Source: Ilex aquifolium (Eukaryota; Streptophyta; Magnoliopsida; Aquifoliales; Aquifoliaceae). Taken from it: DNA of 64,000 nucleotides. The stretch is from positions 19,251,460 through 19,315,459 of the forward strand of contig OX637409.1 of assembly GCA_951799425.1 (NCBI GenBank). The letters are read 5' to 3'. Position 1 is the stretch's first letter. Each line of letters begins with the position of its first letter. The notes below the pieces were generated by a model. It did no database searches, was not told the DNA's origin, and worked only from the letters and a program-made list of their open reading frames with translations. Below, one piece after another: positions 32,961 to 46,100 of this stretch. The translations under genes were made by a program, and so were the position numbers.

Positions 32961-35716
32961 ACCTCTCACTCTTACTAGAACCGATGCTTAAATTCATTTA
33001 TCTCTCCTCTATGTGTGTGATTTGATTTAGGATATGAATACAAATATGTTTATTGTTTACCATTTTTTATTACTCTGTGCCTTCAGGCACAGGTTATAAC
33101 TAGTTAATTAATATAGGAACCCAATTTATTTATTTATAGGTGGGTTAATAGGTAATAGATTAAGATTGTCACCTCTATTATGAAGAATCCAATTTAATAA
33201 GTTTTAAAATTAACAAAAAAAAAAAAAAAAACATTGAAGTCAAAACACAATCCTTTGTCTTTTCTGTAAAAAAATCTAAATCTTTTTAAATATAGGAAAA
33301 TACAGTTTTCCTGGTGTTCCGTTCACTTGTTTCTCATTTAGTTTGTTCTACTAAGGTTTCAAATATGGACTCTGTTTTTACACTCCCATCAGAATAATTT
33401 CTCCCCCTCTCTCATGATTGAAGGGGTTGAAGAGCCTTCTCTCTCATAATTAGCTAGGATAATCCGTGCTCAAGAGACGTTGCAATATAAATGATTTTAA
33501 AAGGGATGTTGATGGTCATTGGATGAATCTATTTAAAACCATCGAATGGACTTATTGAAATCTATTTTATTTTGTATTGTAGATTTCTTTCTACACTTGC
33601 TAAGGATTAACCATCCTTATTTTTTTAAAAACATGTTCTAACTCAACAAGTCCTTAAACCCGAAAGAATGATCATTACAAACTTAACCACCCAAAAAAAA
33701 AAAAACACACCGGAGATTTGGGAACAAGTGGTGGGCCAATACTTTGTCGGATTTGTTTTTTTTTTTTTTTGATGACTGTCGGAATTTTTTTATTTTTTTG
33801 ATGACTCTGTCGGATTTTAATGACTCTTTATACTTAATATATAAGTGGGCCATGAGCAACTCTTGTTTTGATTTGGCCTCTGGGTTAGGTTTAGTGACAA
33901 GATCAGAACATTTGATTAGTGGGGTCCATTTAAATCTTTTTTGCATCCTTAAATAAACATTAAATATGTGGCACCTAATGAGACACCCAGTTGGTGGGGA
34001 AGTTTGATATTGAGTTGAGGGCCAGGTGTACCACATTTGTCTACAACTGTAATTTTTGTTTTTTTTTTTTTTTTAATTTATTATTTGGTTAGTTAAAAAA
34101 ATATTATGGGGGAATCATACGTGGAGTTAGTCTCTCAATGGATCGGATTTCGATTTGAATCCGATTAGTTGAATATTAATTAATATTTTTTATTAATAAT
34201 TCGAATTCGAATTCGAATCTGATATCTTATATTTCACGGATTCGAATTTAAATATACTTATATTTAATCCGATTATGATCCAATCTGAATTATTTATATA
34301 TTTTTATATAAATATTAAATAAATTAATTGATTATTTAAAGAATTTAATTAAAAATTAAGTATAATTTGTTAATATTTAATTTATTAAGTTATTCGAATT
34401 GAATTTTGAACCGTTAGTGATTGCCTTGCTTGAGAATCGAGTTTTTAATGTACGTCCCCTCAGCATTTAATGGTCTTCATCGGACATTCACTAAACTATG
34501 CCAAACATTCACTAGACCGGCACTTAACATTAAATAAACACGTCCCGGATTAATACATGTCAGTAAGAGTCATGTCTTCATTCAAATTTTTTAATATTCA
34601 ATGTGACTTAATGTGATGTGTCTGTGCAAATAATCATTCTCTGGAGTACGTCTCATCGTGGGCCCCCATATTTCTAACTAGTATTGCTTGCTCCAGCCCG
34701 GAATAACCTACATTTTCATGGCCCCAAAGGGTCTATACCCTCGGCATCTCCTGCTTGGGATCATACATCGCATCGTTGTTCTACTGTTCATGTCTTGATA
34801 CCAGGCCCGCCCAAACACAAGGTCAACAAAGTTTGGGTTTTAGCTCTATATTTCAAGAAAGCTCCAAAATTTCTAAATGCATAGTTAGTTTAAATAAAAA
34901 AAATTTAGATCCATAAGATTTTAGATCTCTGAAAAAAGGTATATAAAATTTACAAAAAATTGTGGATAGCTACTACATAAACTACTTTTTTGTAAGAAAA
35001 TAAATTATCGAAAATGTATTTTAGGTAAGTACTATTAATCAGAAATGTATTGTGTCTAGATACACAATGATAGTTTTTAAAATTTTTTCTTTACTGAAAT
35101 ACATTTTTCCATAATTCATAGACTATTTAGTTTGACATGTCCTTTTTCCGTGTGATTTTTTTTATTAAATCAATAGTTTACTATTTTAGAAGATCTTTAT
35201 TTTTTGAATTTTAAACGTATATTATTTTCTTCTACTTCAACGGCTAGTGTTATAATTCAATGTCTGATGCTCGTCTTCTTTAACATCTGCTTCTACTTAA
35301 ACTTTTGTATTTATGGCTTCCCAACATCAGGTGAAACGAAAAGACTAAAGTCTTATCCTTCACCACCGTAAGTCCACCACCATCCATTTTTGCAAGAGTT
35401 TTCTCTATATTCTACGCCTGACATACTAGTTTGGTTAATCCATCTCCAAATCAGGTAATATATTCCTTCATTGAAGCAATCTGCTCCTATTCTCATTTGT
35501 ACTGCTTCATTTGATTTTTTACTTCAACGTCGATTGTTGTACTGTTTTGTTACGCTGTGATGTAATACTGTAATTCCTTAAAAGCAATACGTGTTTGTCA
35601 AACTGTAGATGTCACACTATATAAAGCATACCATTTAAATTGTGTATGAATCATGGAATGTAATTGTACATCTTTTGCCACTTATTAAAGTATTAATGAA
35701 GTTGTTACACTGTGAT
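32961..35716. other. Intergenic, AT-rich, repeat fragments
   Basis: No gene was recognised. It holds A and T homopolymers (33217-33234, 33693-33704, 33759-33770, 34059-34073), a local duplication of TTTTTTTGATGACTNTGTCGGA near 33765-33818, and a TTCGAATTCGAATTCGAA run near 34199-34217 in an AT-rich repeat-like block 34130-34400. Sequence 35500-35730 carries several TACACTGTGATAT-like and TACTGTAATATTGTA motifs resembling those at 62920-63440. Confidence 0.45.
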
Positions 35717-35733
35717 ATATTACTGTAATATTG

Positions 35734-35858
35734 TACCAATAGGTCTTTGGTTCAATGGTACTCTTTGTCTTGTAAAAGCTTTGCCTTCTTGAGGTCAACG
35801 GTTCAAGTCCCCCCTCCCCCTTCCCCCTCCCAAAAAAAAAAAAAAAAAGAAAAAAAAA
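35734..35858 (+). mobile_element. tRNA-derived SINE (family 2), plus orientation
   Basis: The A box lies in GGTCTTTGGTTCAATGGTA (from 35742) and the B box in GGTCAACGGTTCAAGTCC about 60 bp downstream, followed by a C-rich stretch and an A tail. The flanks 35717-35733 and 35859-35875 match at 15 of 17 bases and look like a target-site duplication. The second copy is at 43717-43815. Confidence 0.8.
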
Positions 35859-35910
35859 ATATTACTATAATATCGCAGTGTTAATCAATGGTTCTCCCAA
35901 ATGAACCCCT

Positions 35911-36144
35911 TTGGTTAGGTTTATGAGATTGGTCAGCCTATTCAAAAAAGCATCACTATGGCATGGCTTAGTTTGTGGAGCTTCATTATTGATCAATTTG
36001 GAAATCTGGAAAGAGAGATGTCGTAGGATTTATGAGGGTTTAAAAGCTACTGATAAGATGATTATTGGAAATTTTTTGAAGGGCTTGGGTTGGCAAGTTC
36101 AATTGATTAAGCTGAAAAAACAGAGGAGTTCATGTGAAGAATGA
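35911..36144 (+). pseudogene. LINE C-terminal fragment (downstream of RT)
   Basis: A short frame carries LEIWKERCRRIYEG, the conserved W.ERN.RIFE-like signature downstream of reverse transcriptase in plant L1-type LINEs. No RT or endonuclease adjoins it. It resembles, but is clearly diverged from, the WKERNARIFE segment of the LINE at 54887-58009. Probably an old 5'-truncated copy. Confidence 0.55.
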
Positions 36145-37177
36145 TTCCTGCAAGGTTTAAAAGTCAATTGTTATGAAAAGAGGAGAGTACAAGAACACTG
36201 GGTTTGCTGGAAATATCGTTTGAACTTCAAACAACTTGTTATGCGCAATATCTTAGTGGCAGAATTTGATGAGAATAATGCTTGATTTCTGATTATTTCC
36301 AAATCTATGAGATTGCGCCGGTTAATATTTATGCGTGGATATATTTGATATTCACAAATAAAAATGATCACTCTATAAATAGTTTTACCCGAAAGACTTT
36401 TACTCAATTAAGTCATATATTATGTACCGGCCTACGAAAATTCCTAAAATTTAAACCCAATCAAAAATAAATTTGAATAGTTTAGACTCATAAACCCAAT
36501 CTATAATATTAAAAATACACCAAAATAACTTTTTTTAGGAAAAAAAAAAGCTAAGGATTAAAAAAAATTCTAACTAGTCAACCAATATACACCACTTATT
36601 TTTAACCATTCATCTCTCTCTATCTCTCCCCAAAATATATAACTTAAAAATCTCATGTTACGAATTATTTTTGATTTGATTACGAAAAATATACCAAATT
36701 TTTTTTATTTTTCACTAAACTTAAAAAATTAAAATTAGTAGGTCATGATTGTTTAAAATTAGAAGAATTTTATAAAAATTAAAATTGATCAAATCTTCGC
36801 TAAGATTAACTATCACAAAAAAAAAATTAGCAGATTATTGATACTATCAATATAAAAAATATAGTAGCGAAACTTATTAAACATAAAAACTAATAGTACT
36901 TTTAATCTTAAAAAAAAAGAATATATTTTAAATAAAAATTATTAATATTAAAAATAAAAAAAAAACCTCATTTTTAGTTGCCGCTTTAGGGTCTCAAATA
37001 GTCTTAGACTGCCCCTGCTTGATATGAACACCGCTTCGTATCCTATCACTTACAAATATTTTTTACTTTATCATCTTATTCTGTTTTTTTTACAATAAAT
37101 AATTATAAATAACTTACGTTAAAAATACTTTTTCAATAAGATACTAAAAAATTTAACTTTAAATAACATTAGCCATA
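36145..37177. other. Intergenic, AT-rich
   Basis: Very A/T-rich sequence with homopolymer runs. No gene or element was recognised up to the Harbinger terminus at 37181. Confidence 0.5.
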
Positions 37178-38717
37178 TAAGAGCAACTCCAAGGGGCTAT
37201 CTAAAACACTCTTCTTAGCTATTTTACATAGTCAATCGGTAAATAAAGGCTCCAAGGGACTAGCTATTACACTAGTTATTTTCCATTAGCATCAGTTGGC
37301 TATCTAATCCTGGCGAGGGCAAAGGAGATCGCTACTCTAGTTTTTGCGCCAACAACACAGGCTTCACAGAAGGGTTCATCGTCTTCGTCATCCAGAAGGC
37401 TTCATCGTTTGAGGTCTGGCTTCATCGCAGATCTGGCTTCATTGCAGAAGGAACAAATCTCAGACACAAATTCCAGGTATGTTTTCACTCTCCTCCACCG
37501 CACACTACTCTCACACTTCACCCTTCTCCACCACCTCAATCCGAACCCCCACCACCACCCCTCCCCTCTCTCTCCCTCAAAGCCTTGCCGGAATCTGATA
37601 ACCACAACAACCTCCGCCGCTCCAATACTCACAAACCCCTCAAAATCCCACCTTCTAAGCCCACCTTGACCACCACTAAATTCCCCAAAAATCCTCTTAA
37701 AAACCTTATACATCCCGGTAATAATCCCCCCACCACCACCAGTAATACTTCACAGCCACCGCTTGAGTAAAATATAGATTTATAGTTCACAGTCACCACC
37801 GATTTTGGCACTTGAGTTCTTGGAGTTTAGATTTATAGTTCTTGAAAGTTCCATTAATGGGGCTTTGGAGTCTATGGTGGAATTTAATTGGTTTGAGGAA
37901 TTGAAGTTAGTTGTTTCTTCAATTTGTCAACTGGGTTTTGATTCACACAGGATTGTGGAAATTGAGCATGCTTATCATATTATTTGGTGAGCATAATTTA
38001 TGCTATGTTATATTATTTTGGTTGATAGATTGGTGAATGTGATACATTTTCGTTGGTCTTAATGGATTCCTTCTATTTTTGGGCTATGGAAGTTGAAATT
38101 TTTTTCTGTATGTCTTGTTTCTGAGGCTGAAAAAAGTGGGTTTAAATGGTGATTATGAGGGACAGTTGTTGGACCTCTGTTAAAAACGTGGGAATTAGTG
38201 GGCTTACTAAATTAGGATTCATACATTTAAGAAGAGTTGTTTTGCATAAAATTGCAGCAATAAAGGAAAAAAATAGAGTTGAATAAGATAACTAGGCAAT
38301 AATCCAATAGGTATACACCAGCCAGAATTGCATCCCACATCCTAGAATTGCTTTAAAAGCTCCTGAAATCCTTTTAACTTCTCTGTGAACTACTTTTTCA
38401 GTTTTATTTTATTGTTTGAATAGGCTTTGAGCTCCATCATAAAGGCTATTCCATCAATATGCCTCCAGGAGCCTCATACATGTTCATACAAATCAATATC
38501 TATGTAGCTTCCCTTTTCCTTCAAGATTCTTTTTAGGCCTTATCATGATCAAGTGATAGATTCTTGCTTTCCATTCATCTGATTAACATGAGAGTGTTTT
38601 ACCAATAGATGTAATTTGTTTTGGACTTTGGCAAACATTGGTTTTCTCCTTAGTTCAACTTCTTCACCTATTGTGTATGAATTATGAATTGTGAGTTGTT
38701 AATTATAGGCATTACTC

Positions 38718-39732
38718 ATGGATCCATTTCAACATGGTGCGTACTTCACCAATCTCATGCATGATGGAACAAATTTAGATGATGAGGTTATATGTCAATC
38801 TTCACCTATATCTCCTCAAGTAAAATCCACCACCAAAAAATGAGGTGGCAATTTTACAATAGAAGAAGACATTATGATAATATCGGCGTGACTTAATATT
38901 AGTTTGGATGCTGTACAAGGAAATGAGCAAAAATCAAAGACATATTGACATAGGGTTTGTGAGTTCTTCCACGAATACAAACATAAGGCATGTCGTAGTC
39001 GTAGTCAAAATTCTTTGATGAATCGTTGGTCGGCAATTCAGTTAGCCACCAATAAATTTTGTGGGTGCTTTGCACAGATAAAAAGACTGAATCAAAGTGG
39101 CTTGACAGAGAAAGACAAGGTATGAGTGTGGATACTTTTAATGACATGATAATGAGTTTTGTTGTAAATTTTTTCAGATTCGTGATGTCAAGAACTTGTA
39201 CAAAGAACTCCATAAATCTCCTTTTCAGTTTGAACATTGTTGGAATGAGTTAAGGTATTAACCAAAATGGATGAAGTATTCTCAAGCAAAGAAGCAAAAA
39301 ACAAGACATAATGCTACTCCTTGCAGCTCCGTGCCTTCTACAGCAGACTCCATAAATTTAGGAGATAATGGTGGGTCCTATGGATCCTTAGACAAGCCAC
39401 CTGGAAGGAAAGCTGAAAAAGCGCGATTACGAAAATCAAAGAGCAAAGAAGCTGGAGGTGATGCAAAAAGTTCTGAACTTGTTCATCTGTTAGCAGAGAT
39501 GAATGAAGAGAAAAAGGTAGTGAATGAAAAGAAATTTGAAATGTTTGAAAAATGTTATCTTCAAGAGCAGCAACGTCTGCTGCAAGAACAACGTCTACTG
39601 CAAGAGAAAGAGAGAATGCAAATGGAGCAACTAAAAGAAGAAGATCGAATAATGTCGATGGATACGAGTTGCATGCCTCCGTTGCAAGCTGAATATTATC
39701 AGCGCCGCCAAATGGAAATCTTGGGGTCTTAA
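38718..39732 (+). pseudogene. Harbinger ORF1 (Myb/SANT-like DNA-binding protein), pseudogene
   Basis: ORF1 proteins of Pong/PIF elements bind the element ends and recruit the transposase. The frame begins at ATG 38718 (MDPFQHG). The SANT-like region (GNFTIEEDIM, HRVCEFFHEYKHK, SQNSLMNRWSAIQ) and the C-terminal NAM-associated type domain with a Gln/Glu-rich coiled coil (39271-39732) are clear. Four in-frame stops interrupt it: TGA near 38842, TGA near 38890 and near 38947 where the family has Trp, and TAA near 39258 where it has Gln. A GT/AG intron at about 39120-39178 joins the SANT part to RDVKNLYKELHKSPFQFEHC. All stops fit C-to-T or G-to-A decay. Confidence 0.85.
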
Positions 39733-39856
39733 GATGTAGTGGTTTTTTATTAATAGACAAACAACTTTAAGTCGTAGTAATGATGGTACAAGTACTGTAA
39801 TAACATTTGCTTAAGTAGTGCTTAGTAGTTTCCATGCATATTCCACTGATGCTCGA

Positions 39857-40987
39857 CTAGATCAGCTTGGGGTTTGGAATGACATCTTTGTCTCTAATGC
39901 AATGTTGAGTAGTGATAAATTGGAGCAGTTCTGAACTCTGATTAGGTATGATTGTGACAATGAGATTCTCATCCATTGTATCATAACTAAAGTTCAACTC
40001 ATTAGCGTTCCACTCATCCTCGACAATCATGTTATGTAATATTATGCATGCCTTCATAATATCCTTAAGCACTTCAAGTGTCGAGAAACGTGCTGGTCCA
40101 CGCACTCGCTCAACATCCTTTCTTGCTGACTCTTGAGATTTTGCAAAATGTATTTGCTTATTGTCTGTTGGAGATGAAATTGTTTTTACAAATGTTGCCC
40201 ATTTTGGATATATACCATTAGCAAGGTAATATCCCATTATATAATCGTTTTTGTTGACTGAGAAATTGACTGGAGGAGCCCGACCTTCTAAAAGGAGAGC
40301 AAAAACAGAAGAGCGTTCTAGTACGTTGATATCATTATGAGATCCAGGTAACCCAAAAAAGACATGCCAAATCCAGAGATCATATGAAGTCACCACCTTC
40401 AAAATAATTGTTGGTTCATGGACGTAACCAGAATACATACATTTCCATGTTGTTGGACAATTCTTCCATTTCCAATGCATACAATCAATGTTACCCAACA
40501 TCCCAGCAAACCCACGATTGGTACTCATTGCTAATAATCTAGCAATGTCATCGTTGTTTGGTGACCTGAGGTATTCATCAGAAAAAATTGCTACTACCAC
40601 CCTCACAAATCTTTTCAAACTTTCTATTGCGGTGCTTTTGTCAATCCTCACATAATCATCAACGGCATCTGCTGCAACTCCATAAGCAAGCATCTTTATG
40701 ACAGCTGTCATCTTTTGAAGGGAAGACAAGCCAGTAATTCCAACAACATCTTTTTTTTGAACAAAATATGGATCATAATCTTCCACTATTGATAGAATAC
40801 GAAAGAAAATAGCTCGATTCATTCGAAACCTTCTTCGAAATAAATTTGGGGGATAGATAGGCGGTTCAGCAAAATAATCACGATACACTCTCTCTTGCCC
40901 TTGAACTCGATTGCAAAAAATAACTGAATGACCTTGAATGGAACCACGACGTACACCAGAGCTTTCTTCGATATTGCGTTTGTTCAT
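39857..40987 (-). pseudogene. Harbinger DDE transposase, catalytically dead
   Basis: 376 codons uninterrupted from ATG 40987. The protein belongs to the plant transposon family (Pfam PF04827) that cuts and pastes Pong-like elements. First catalytic Asp: D168 in GNIDCMHWKWKNCP. The second should be in the YYLADGIYP motif, but here codon 257 is AAT (Asn; plus-strand 40217-40219). Near residues 291-301 the sequence reads DVERVRGPARF, lacking about 11 residues (the AFG..QARF segment) that normally follow VER and surround the third acidic residue. The frame is preserved, so the deletion is a multiple of three. GSHNDINVL and IMKACIILHNMIVEDE are intact. Loss of activity is inferred from the D-to-N change and the deletion. 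Confidence 0.9.
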
Positions 40988-41528
40988 TTCGATAGCACAA
41001 AATTGTTATCATCTCCAATTCATCATCAAAATCAGAATCGTTAAGAATCATCTTCATTGCAAGATGACGAGCCATAACATAAACACAAAGAACAGTGCAA
41101 TGCCAATAAATAGATTTGAGGTGTATGACAATAAGAGGTGGAAGATCCTATTTATACATATCCAAAAATATGACCGTTGTGATATGACCGTTACAAATAT
41201 GACCGTTGAAAAATTCAAATTTTAAAATTTTGAATTTCGTGACCATTATAAATGACCATTATTAAAAAAAAATTTAATTTTTAAAACTTTGATGACGTGG
41301 TGTAACGCGTCAGAATGTACTGTCATCAATAAGGTGATGACATGATATACTATATAATATTTTAAATTTTAATAATTAAGAGTTAGTTAAAATTAATTGA
41401 AGTGGTTAGCTAAAATAGATAGCGTTATTGGAGTGAATTTGAAAAAAATGGTTAACTAAAATAGATAGTATAATAAAAAAATATATTTTTACTAGCTAGT
41501 TTACATAGCCTACTTGGAGTTACTCTAT

Positions 41529-42289
41529 TGGGGTGAGACCAGATCACTAATCAGTGACCTAAACCAACCAATGCCTCAGTTATTGGGGCAAGAGGGAGAA
41601 AGTGATCTCTTTTAAGGAGACCAAAAAGTACCCAACAGCATAAAAGTAATGATACAAAAACAATCTATCAACTGGCCTAATTCTCCGCATACTGCTATTG
41701 TTTTTCATAGAAAAAATTACACCACCGCAGCCGAGGTATTGTATAATTGTAGGAGACACCTTCCTGTGTTTTTGGAAAGAGCAGACTTTTACCTCCTAAG
41801 CATCTTTAATAAGTTGCAGGCTTCCATGGCCAAGCTGCAAAATCAGAGCAAAGGTCGTAAGAGAGTACAAGTGATCATAGCATTCACAATATCCTATGAT
41901 TGACATAAAAAAATACCAATTACGCTATGGAACAATACCTCATTTCTAGTGGTAAGGGAAAGTGAATTACTACGTTCCCTTCTAATTTATTTATCAGGTC
42001 ACCCCCTGGACAAGATCAGCATAATGAGCAGCCTTATCATTTCTCTCAACTGAAATGTGTCATTCAACAAGCACATTCATGCAACTAATAATACTACACG
42101 TTTCCATTTGTCATGTCTTCTCAACAATACATACAAAAAATCAATGCTAGGAACTGAGATGCTTCAACTCTGCTGTAAAGTCCTTTCAGTTTCAACTACT
42201 TGCAAACAATTCAACAAACTAAAGCATGTGACTTAAAAACAAGCTGATTTTCGCCTAAACCTGTTTGAGTTTAAGAAATATCAGCGACA
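41529..42289. other. Spacer between the Harbinger element and NOT4 3' end
   Basis: AT-rich intergenic sequence with no gene or clear repeat. Confidence 0.5.
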
Positions 42290-43117
42290 GGAAAAAAATC
42301 AATTCAATTTGATACTTTTTGACTGTGAGATTATCTCGATTCTCTTCTGTGCAGGGAGCAGAACAGTCAACATCCAGAGACCACCTGTGATCGATCTTAT
42401 GCAGCATCCTTTCTTCAACCATAAATATCGGGCATCAATCTCAGCTTCCTTCAGCTGAAAATCACAATAAAGATGAGAACACGGCCATATCATACATAAA
42501 GATATAGAGTCATATAAAAGGCATTTAAAAAAACAAAGGCTGAAACCCCCTTCCACCCTTCTATGCCAACAGTGGATGAAATGTGCTAAATATCATGGCA
42601 AAAAATACTCAGTGCAGTCATTTGGTAAATGTGTGAACACAGTAGCTGAGAGTGGAATTATGAAGTTCAAATTACATGGATGCCCCACCTTTTAACCATT
42701 GGTAAAATCTAAACCATGTATACACCATTGTTAATACCGCAAAAATAGAATACTCGCCATTATCATAAAGAATCAATGTTCAAAGCATACGGTGAAATGA
42801 ATAATATATCCCATTTCAACCTCAGCTACCTTCCCAACTATAAATTTTAAATAGAACAGATCGAATCAGTTGTACAACCATGACATTTACCACAAGTAAT
42901 TTATTCTCATATACAAGGGATAAGGTTCGTCCTTACCTGTTGGTTTCCAAAAATCCGGTTTCTGAAGCTTTGATCCTTCACCAATCTGCAATCTGCCGAG
43001 TCAGACCAATCACAAATCAGCCACATCCTTCTAGGCAAGACTGTCAAGTCACACAAGATCAATTGATATCACCATTTATGCCATAACCAACAAAGCCAAA
43101 TAAGTCTCTTTGATAAA
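42290..43117 (-). other. Spliced 3' UTR of NOT4 gene
   Basis: Downstream of the stop codon the minus strand has a strong donor CCAACAG/GTAAGG (exon end at 42937) and an acceptor TTTTCAG/CTGAAGG (next exon starting at 42454). This predicts a 3' UTR intron at 42455-42936, with the stop codon about 180 nt before the junction. The 3' end near 42290 is a guess. Confidence 0.5.
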
Positions 43118-46100
43118 TCAGATCCCAAATGTTCTATGATACAAACTGCCTGAGCTGGGCATCTGGAACTTTGAATCCTCATAACCAGTAAAGTTATATC
43201 CCATTCTCTCAGTTCTGAGTAGCTCATTTCCACCCTGAACTTCACTCCAACCGTCCCAGTGGCCATTTGATATGACGGCATTTCTGGACTGCGGAAGACT
43301 GAATTGAGGAAATGAGGATAGATTATTGGTCGATGTTTGCTCCATAATCCTTGAAGGAATCCCATAAGCATTGCTAGGGGAGGAAAAACTATCCCCCATT
43401 CCTGCAAATCTCTGGTTCTGATGAGGAGAAAGTGATCTTTGCATCAACAGGTGAAATCTTGCCTCATTTTCCAACGTACTCAACTGTGGAGAGAAATTTG
43501 ATCTCATGTCTAAGCCTGGGCTACTGAAGCCACCTGGAAGTCTCCCCTTACCCACTGCCAAAATTGCAGGATCCATAAACTCAATCTCCCCAGGGCTACC
43601 AATCATCCCATCTGGCACAGACTGATAGGGGTTTCTTAACAAGGAAGAAGTGTTTAGCATATCATTCCCTGCAACATAGATGACAAAAAGGAATATTTAA
43701 ATTTAAACAAGCCTTTTTTTTTTCTTTTGGGGTGGGGGAGGGGAACTTGAACCCTTACCTCACGAAGACAAGCCTTCACAAGGTAAGGAATACCATTGGA
43801 TCAAAGGCCTGTTGGTTAAACAAGCCTTTGCAAAAAAAAATTGGTCAAAAAAAATGAAAAAGCAAACAAAATAACCAACCAGACAATGTGCCAAAAGTAT
43901 GTTCCATTCTCTCATGAGAAGTAAACCCCGGAGGTGGTGCTCTGCTGGGCACCGAAAATCCAGGAGGGGCAGATATCTGAGCTCTTAAACCTGCTTCAAA
44001 ACATTGGAAAAGAATAACTCAGGAAAGTGACAAACAAAATCCCATGTAAAGGAAAGAAAAGAGGCACTTACAAAAGAGTGGTAATGCCTGGCCACTGTAC
44101 AGTCATGTTCAATTGGGCAACAGTAGAATCATTTTTAGTATTCTATTCATTAGTTACAACTAAAACGCTAAGAAACAACCTTCTCGTGTCAGAGAAGATG
44201 ACAAGTGAAGAGTTATACATAAATAATTTCCATTTGCAGATAAATCTGTATGCTCCTCATGACAGGAAGCATAACCTCAGAACCCATTTTGGAGCAGAAT
44301 AGGTTAAACTTCATCAACCAAAACATACAATTGTGTAGGTATGTCAACTAATGGTTGATACTCATATTCAACTTAACAGTTACTTACAGCTCAATATCTG
44401 AAGTATAAACAGACACTTACATGAAGCCAAACATTTGCCAGTAAACAGAAATAATCATTATACGGATCATGTTGATTCAGTAAACAGCTATGGCCAATAA
44501 AGTAGGTTAATCAGGTACAACAACCAAAAAAAAAAAAAAGGTGTCAGAGGGTGGGTCTCTGATCAAGGAACAATAGATCATTGAAAAAAATCAAGAAAAG
44601 CAAGGTAGCAAAGGAAAACTTGCATGCAGAAAGACACGAAGGAAAAATGAAAAATATAACTATACGCTCTCCCACATTGAAACCTCTCATGTAGGGAGAA
44701 CTCTAAATTGACCCATAATAATCAAAACCACAAAATCATAGGAATTACCATCTCTCCTGATATATCAATCCATCTGCTGCAGTCTATTGATGGATAAACA
44801 ATGTAACAAAGACCTGACGTCCTCCAAAAATTAGCCTTCAATGCCCTTCTCCAAAAGTTAATAATGCGTTAGGCAGGGACTTACACTAGTAAGGTTGCTT
44901 CATTGTGACCTGGATGTCACGGCCACGGGTTTGAATTGCGGAAATAGCCTCTCTGCTTACATGGGTAAGGCTGCGTACATCTAACCCTCCCCCGATCTCG
45001 CAATGACGGGAGCTTCATGCCTTGTGTACGCCCTTAGGCAAGGACTTACACTCCTCAAAATACCAATGGCGTATGTAAGCTTAACAAGTAACAGTGATTA
45101 AGAAAATTTTCTAGTTACTGCCGTATTTACAAGTTTCAAGGGTTAACCATTACTTAATGCAGTTATGGCATGAAACCAGGCTCCCAAAACAGTGATGGTC
45201 GCATGAGCTTGAAAAGGAACCATACGGTTCCTTTTCAGCTCACAGTCAGTTGAAGCCGTATTCAGTTTCATCATGATTGGCTTTTCTTTAAGGACCTCTC
45301 ATCCTTCCCTTTTAGTTCTCTTTTCTTAAAATGTTGCTTATCAATTCTTATACCAAAACAAATTTTGAAAGAAAGAAGGCAATCATTCCCCATATCACTT
45401 GTTCACAAAAAGGTGTCGAAGGGTGCAACCCAATGTTACCTAGATCCGGGATCAATTTGGTATGTGGTACGGATAAGCAACTCTTATTTGGATTACTTTC
45501 GCTTCCATTTGAAATTACATATATTATTTCTGAGAGAGTTACGAAGCCCCAACCGTAATCCATAACAACATACCAACTAATGATTGATAATAATAAGAAT
45601 AAAAGAATGCATATTTGTATTACGAAAAAAATTCAAATCACAATAAATCAAAATACAAGTTTATCAATCACCAAATTGAAGAAATAAAGTACAAGTTAGG
45701 GTTACAATATAGGTTAAGGCTACAATTTGGGGTTACTTAGATTGCAATCATGCAACCCTATATTGTGGGACTCCTAAGGCACTTATGATCCCAGTATCTT
45801 TGATGCAACCCATGTACATAGATATTTGATAGATTAAAGTTTCAATATACTAACACATTGCCCCAAGGATACACCACCACCAATCCCCGGATATAATTTC
45901 TTCCATATACTGAAAGTTATAGCTACAATTATGAGAAATTGGACTCCACAATCTGACTTGCTGCTCCAACAAGTACCAAGTTCCACTATACTAACACATT
46001 GCCATATGGATCCACCTCCAACCCCATGACCCCAAACAAAAACTAAGCAAGGCCTAAGCTCTACCAATAAATATAACTTTCTTCCAAATATACAAACTTT

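Larger units (their letters stand above)
37181..41525. mobile_element. PIF/Harbinger (Pong-like) DNA transposon, inactive
   Basis: Terminal inverted repeats: the left end GAGCAACTCCAAGGGGCTAT (37181) pairs with the reverse complement of the right end GAGTAACTCCAAGTAGGCTA (ends 41525). Flanking triplets are TAA (37178-37180) and TAT (41526-41528), close to the TWA duplication of this superfamily with one difference. GCTATNTAAA and TAGCTAAAATAGATAG subterminal motifs recur at both ends. The element carries the two expected genes in convergent orientation: ORF1 (Myb/SANT-like, plus) and a DDE transposase (minus). Both are broken. 37300-38716 is the non-coding 5' side of ORF1, including a possible non-coding exon ending AATTCCAG/GTATG near 37475. 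Confidence 0.92.

Noticed and set aside
32592-33025. Poly-His, poly-Pro and poly-Gly ORFs
   Set aside because: Products of a trinucleotide tract read in different frames.
33683-34036. 117-codon minus-strand ORF
   Set aside because: Lys-rich AT-driven frame over T homopolymers; no recognisable domain.
42299-42556. 85-codon minus-strand ORF near the NOT4 3' end
   Set aside because: It lies in the predicted 3' UTR and intron beyond the conserved NOT4 stop; treated as UTR.
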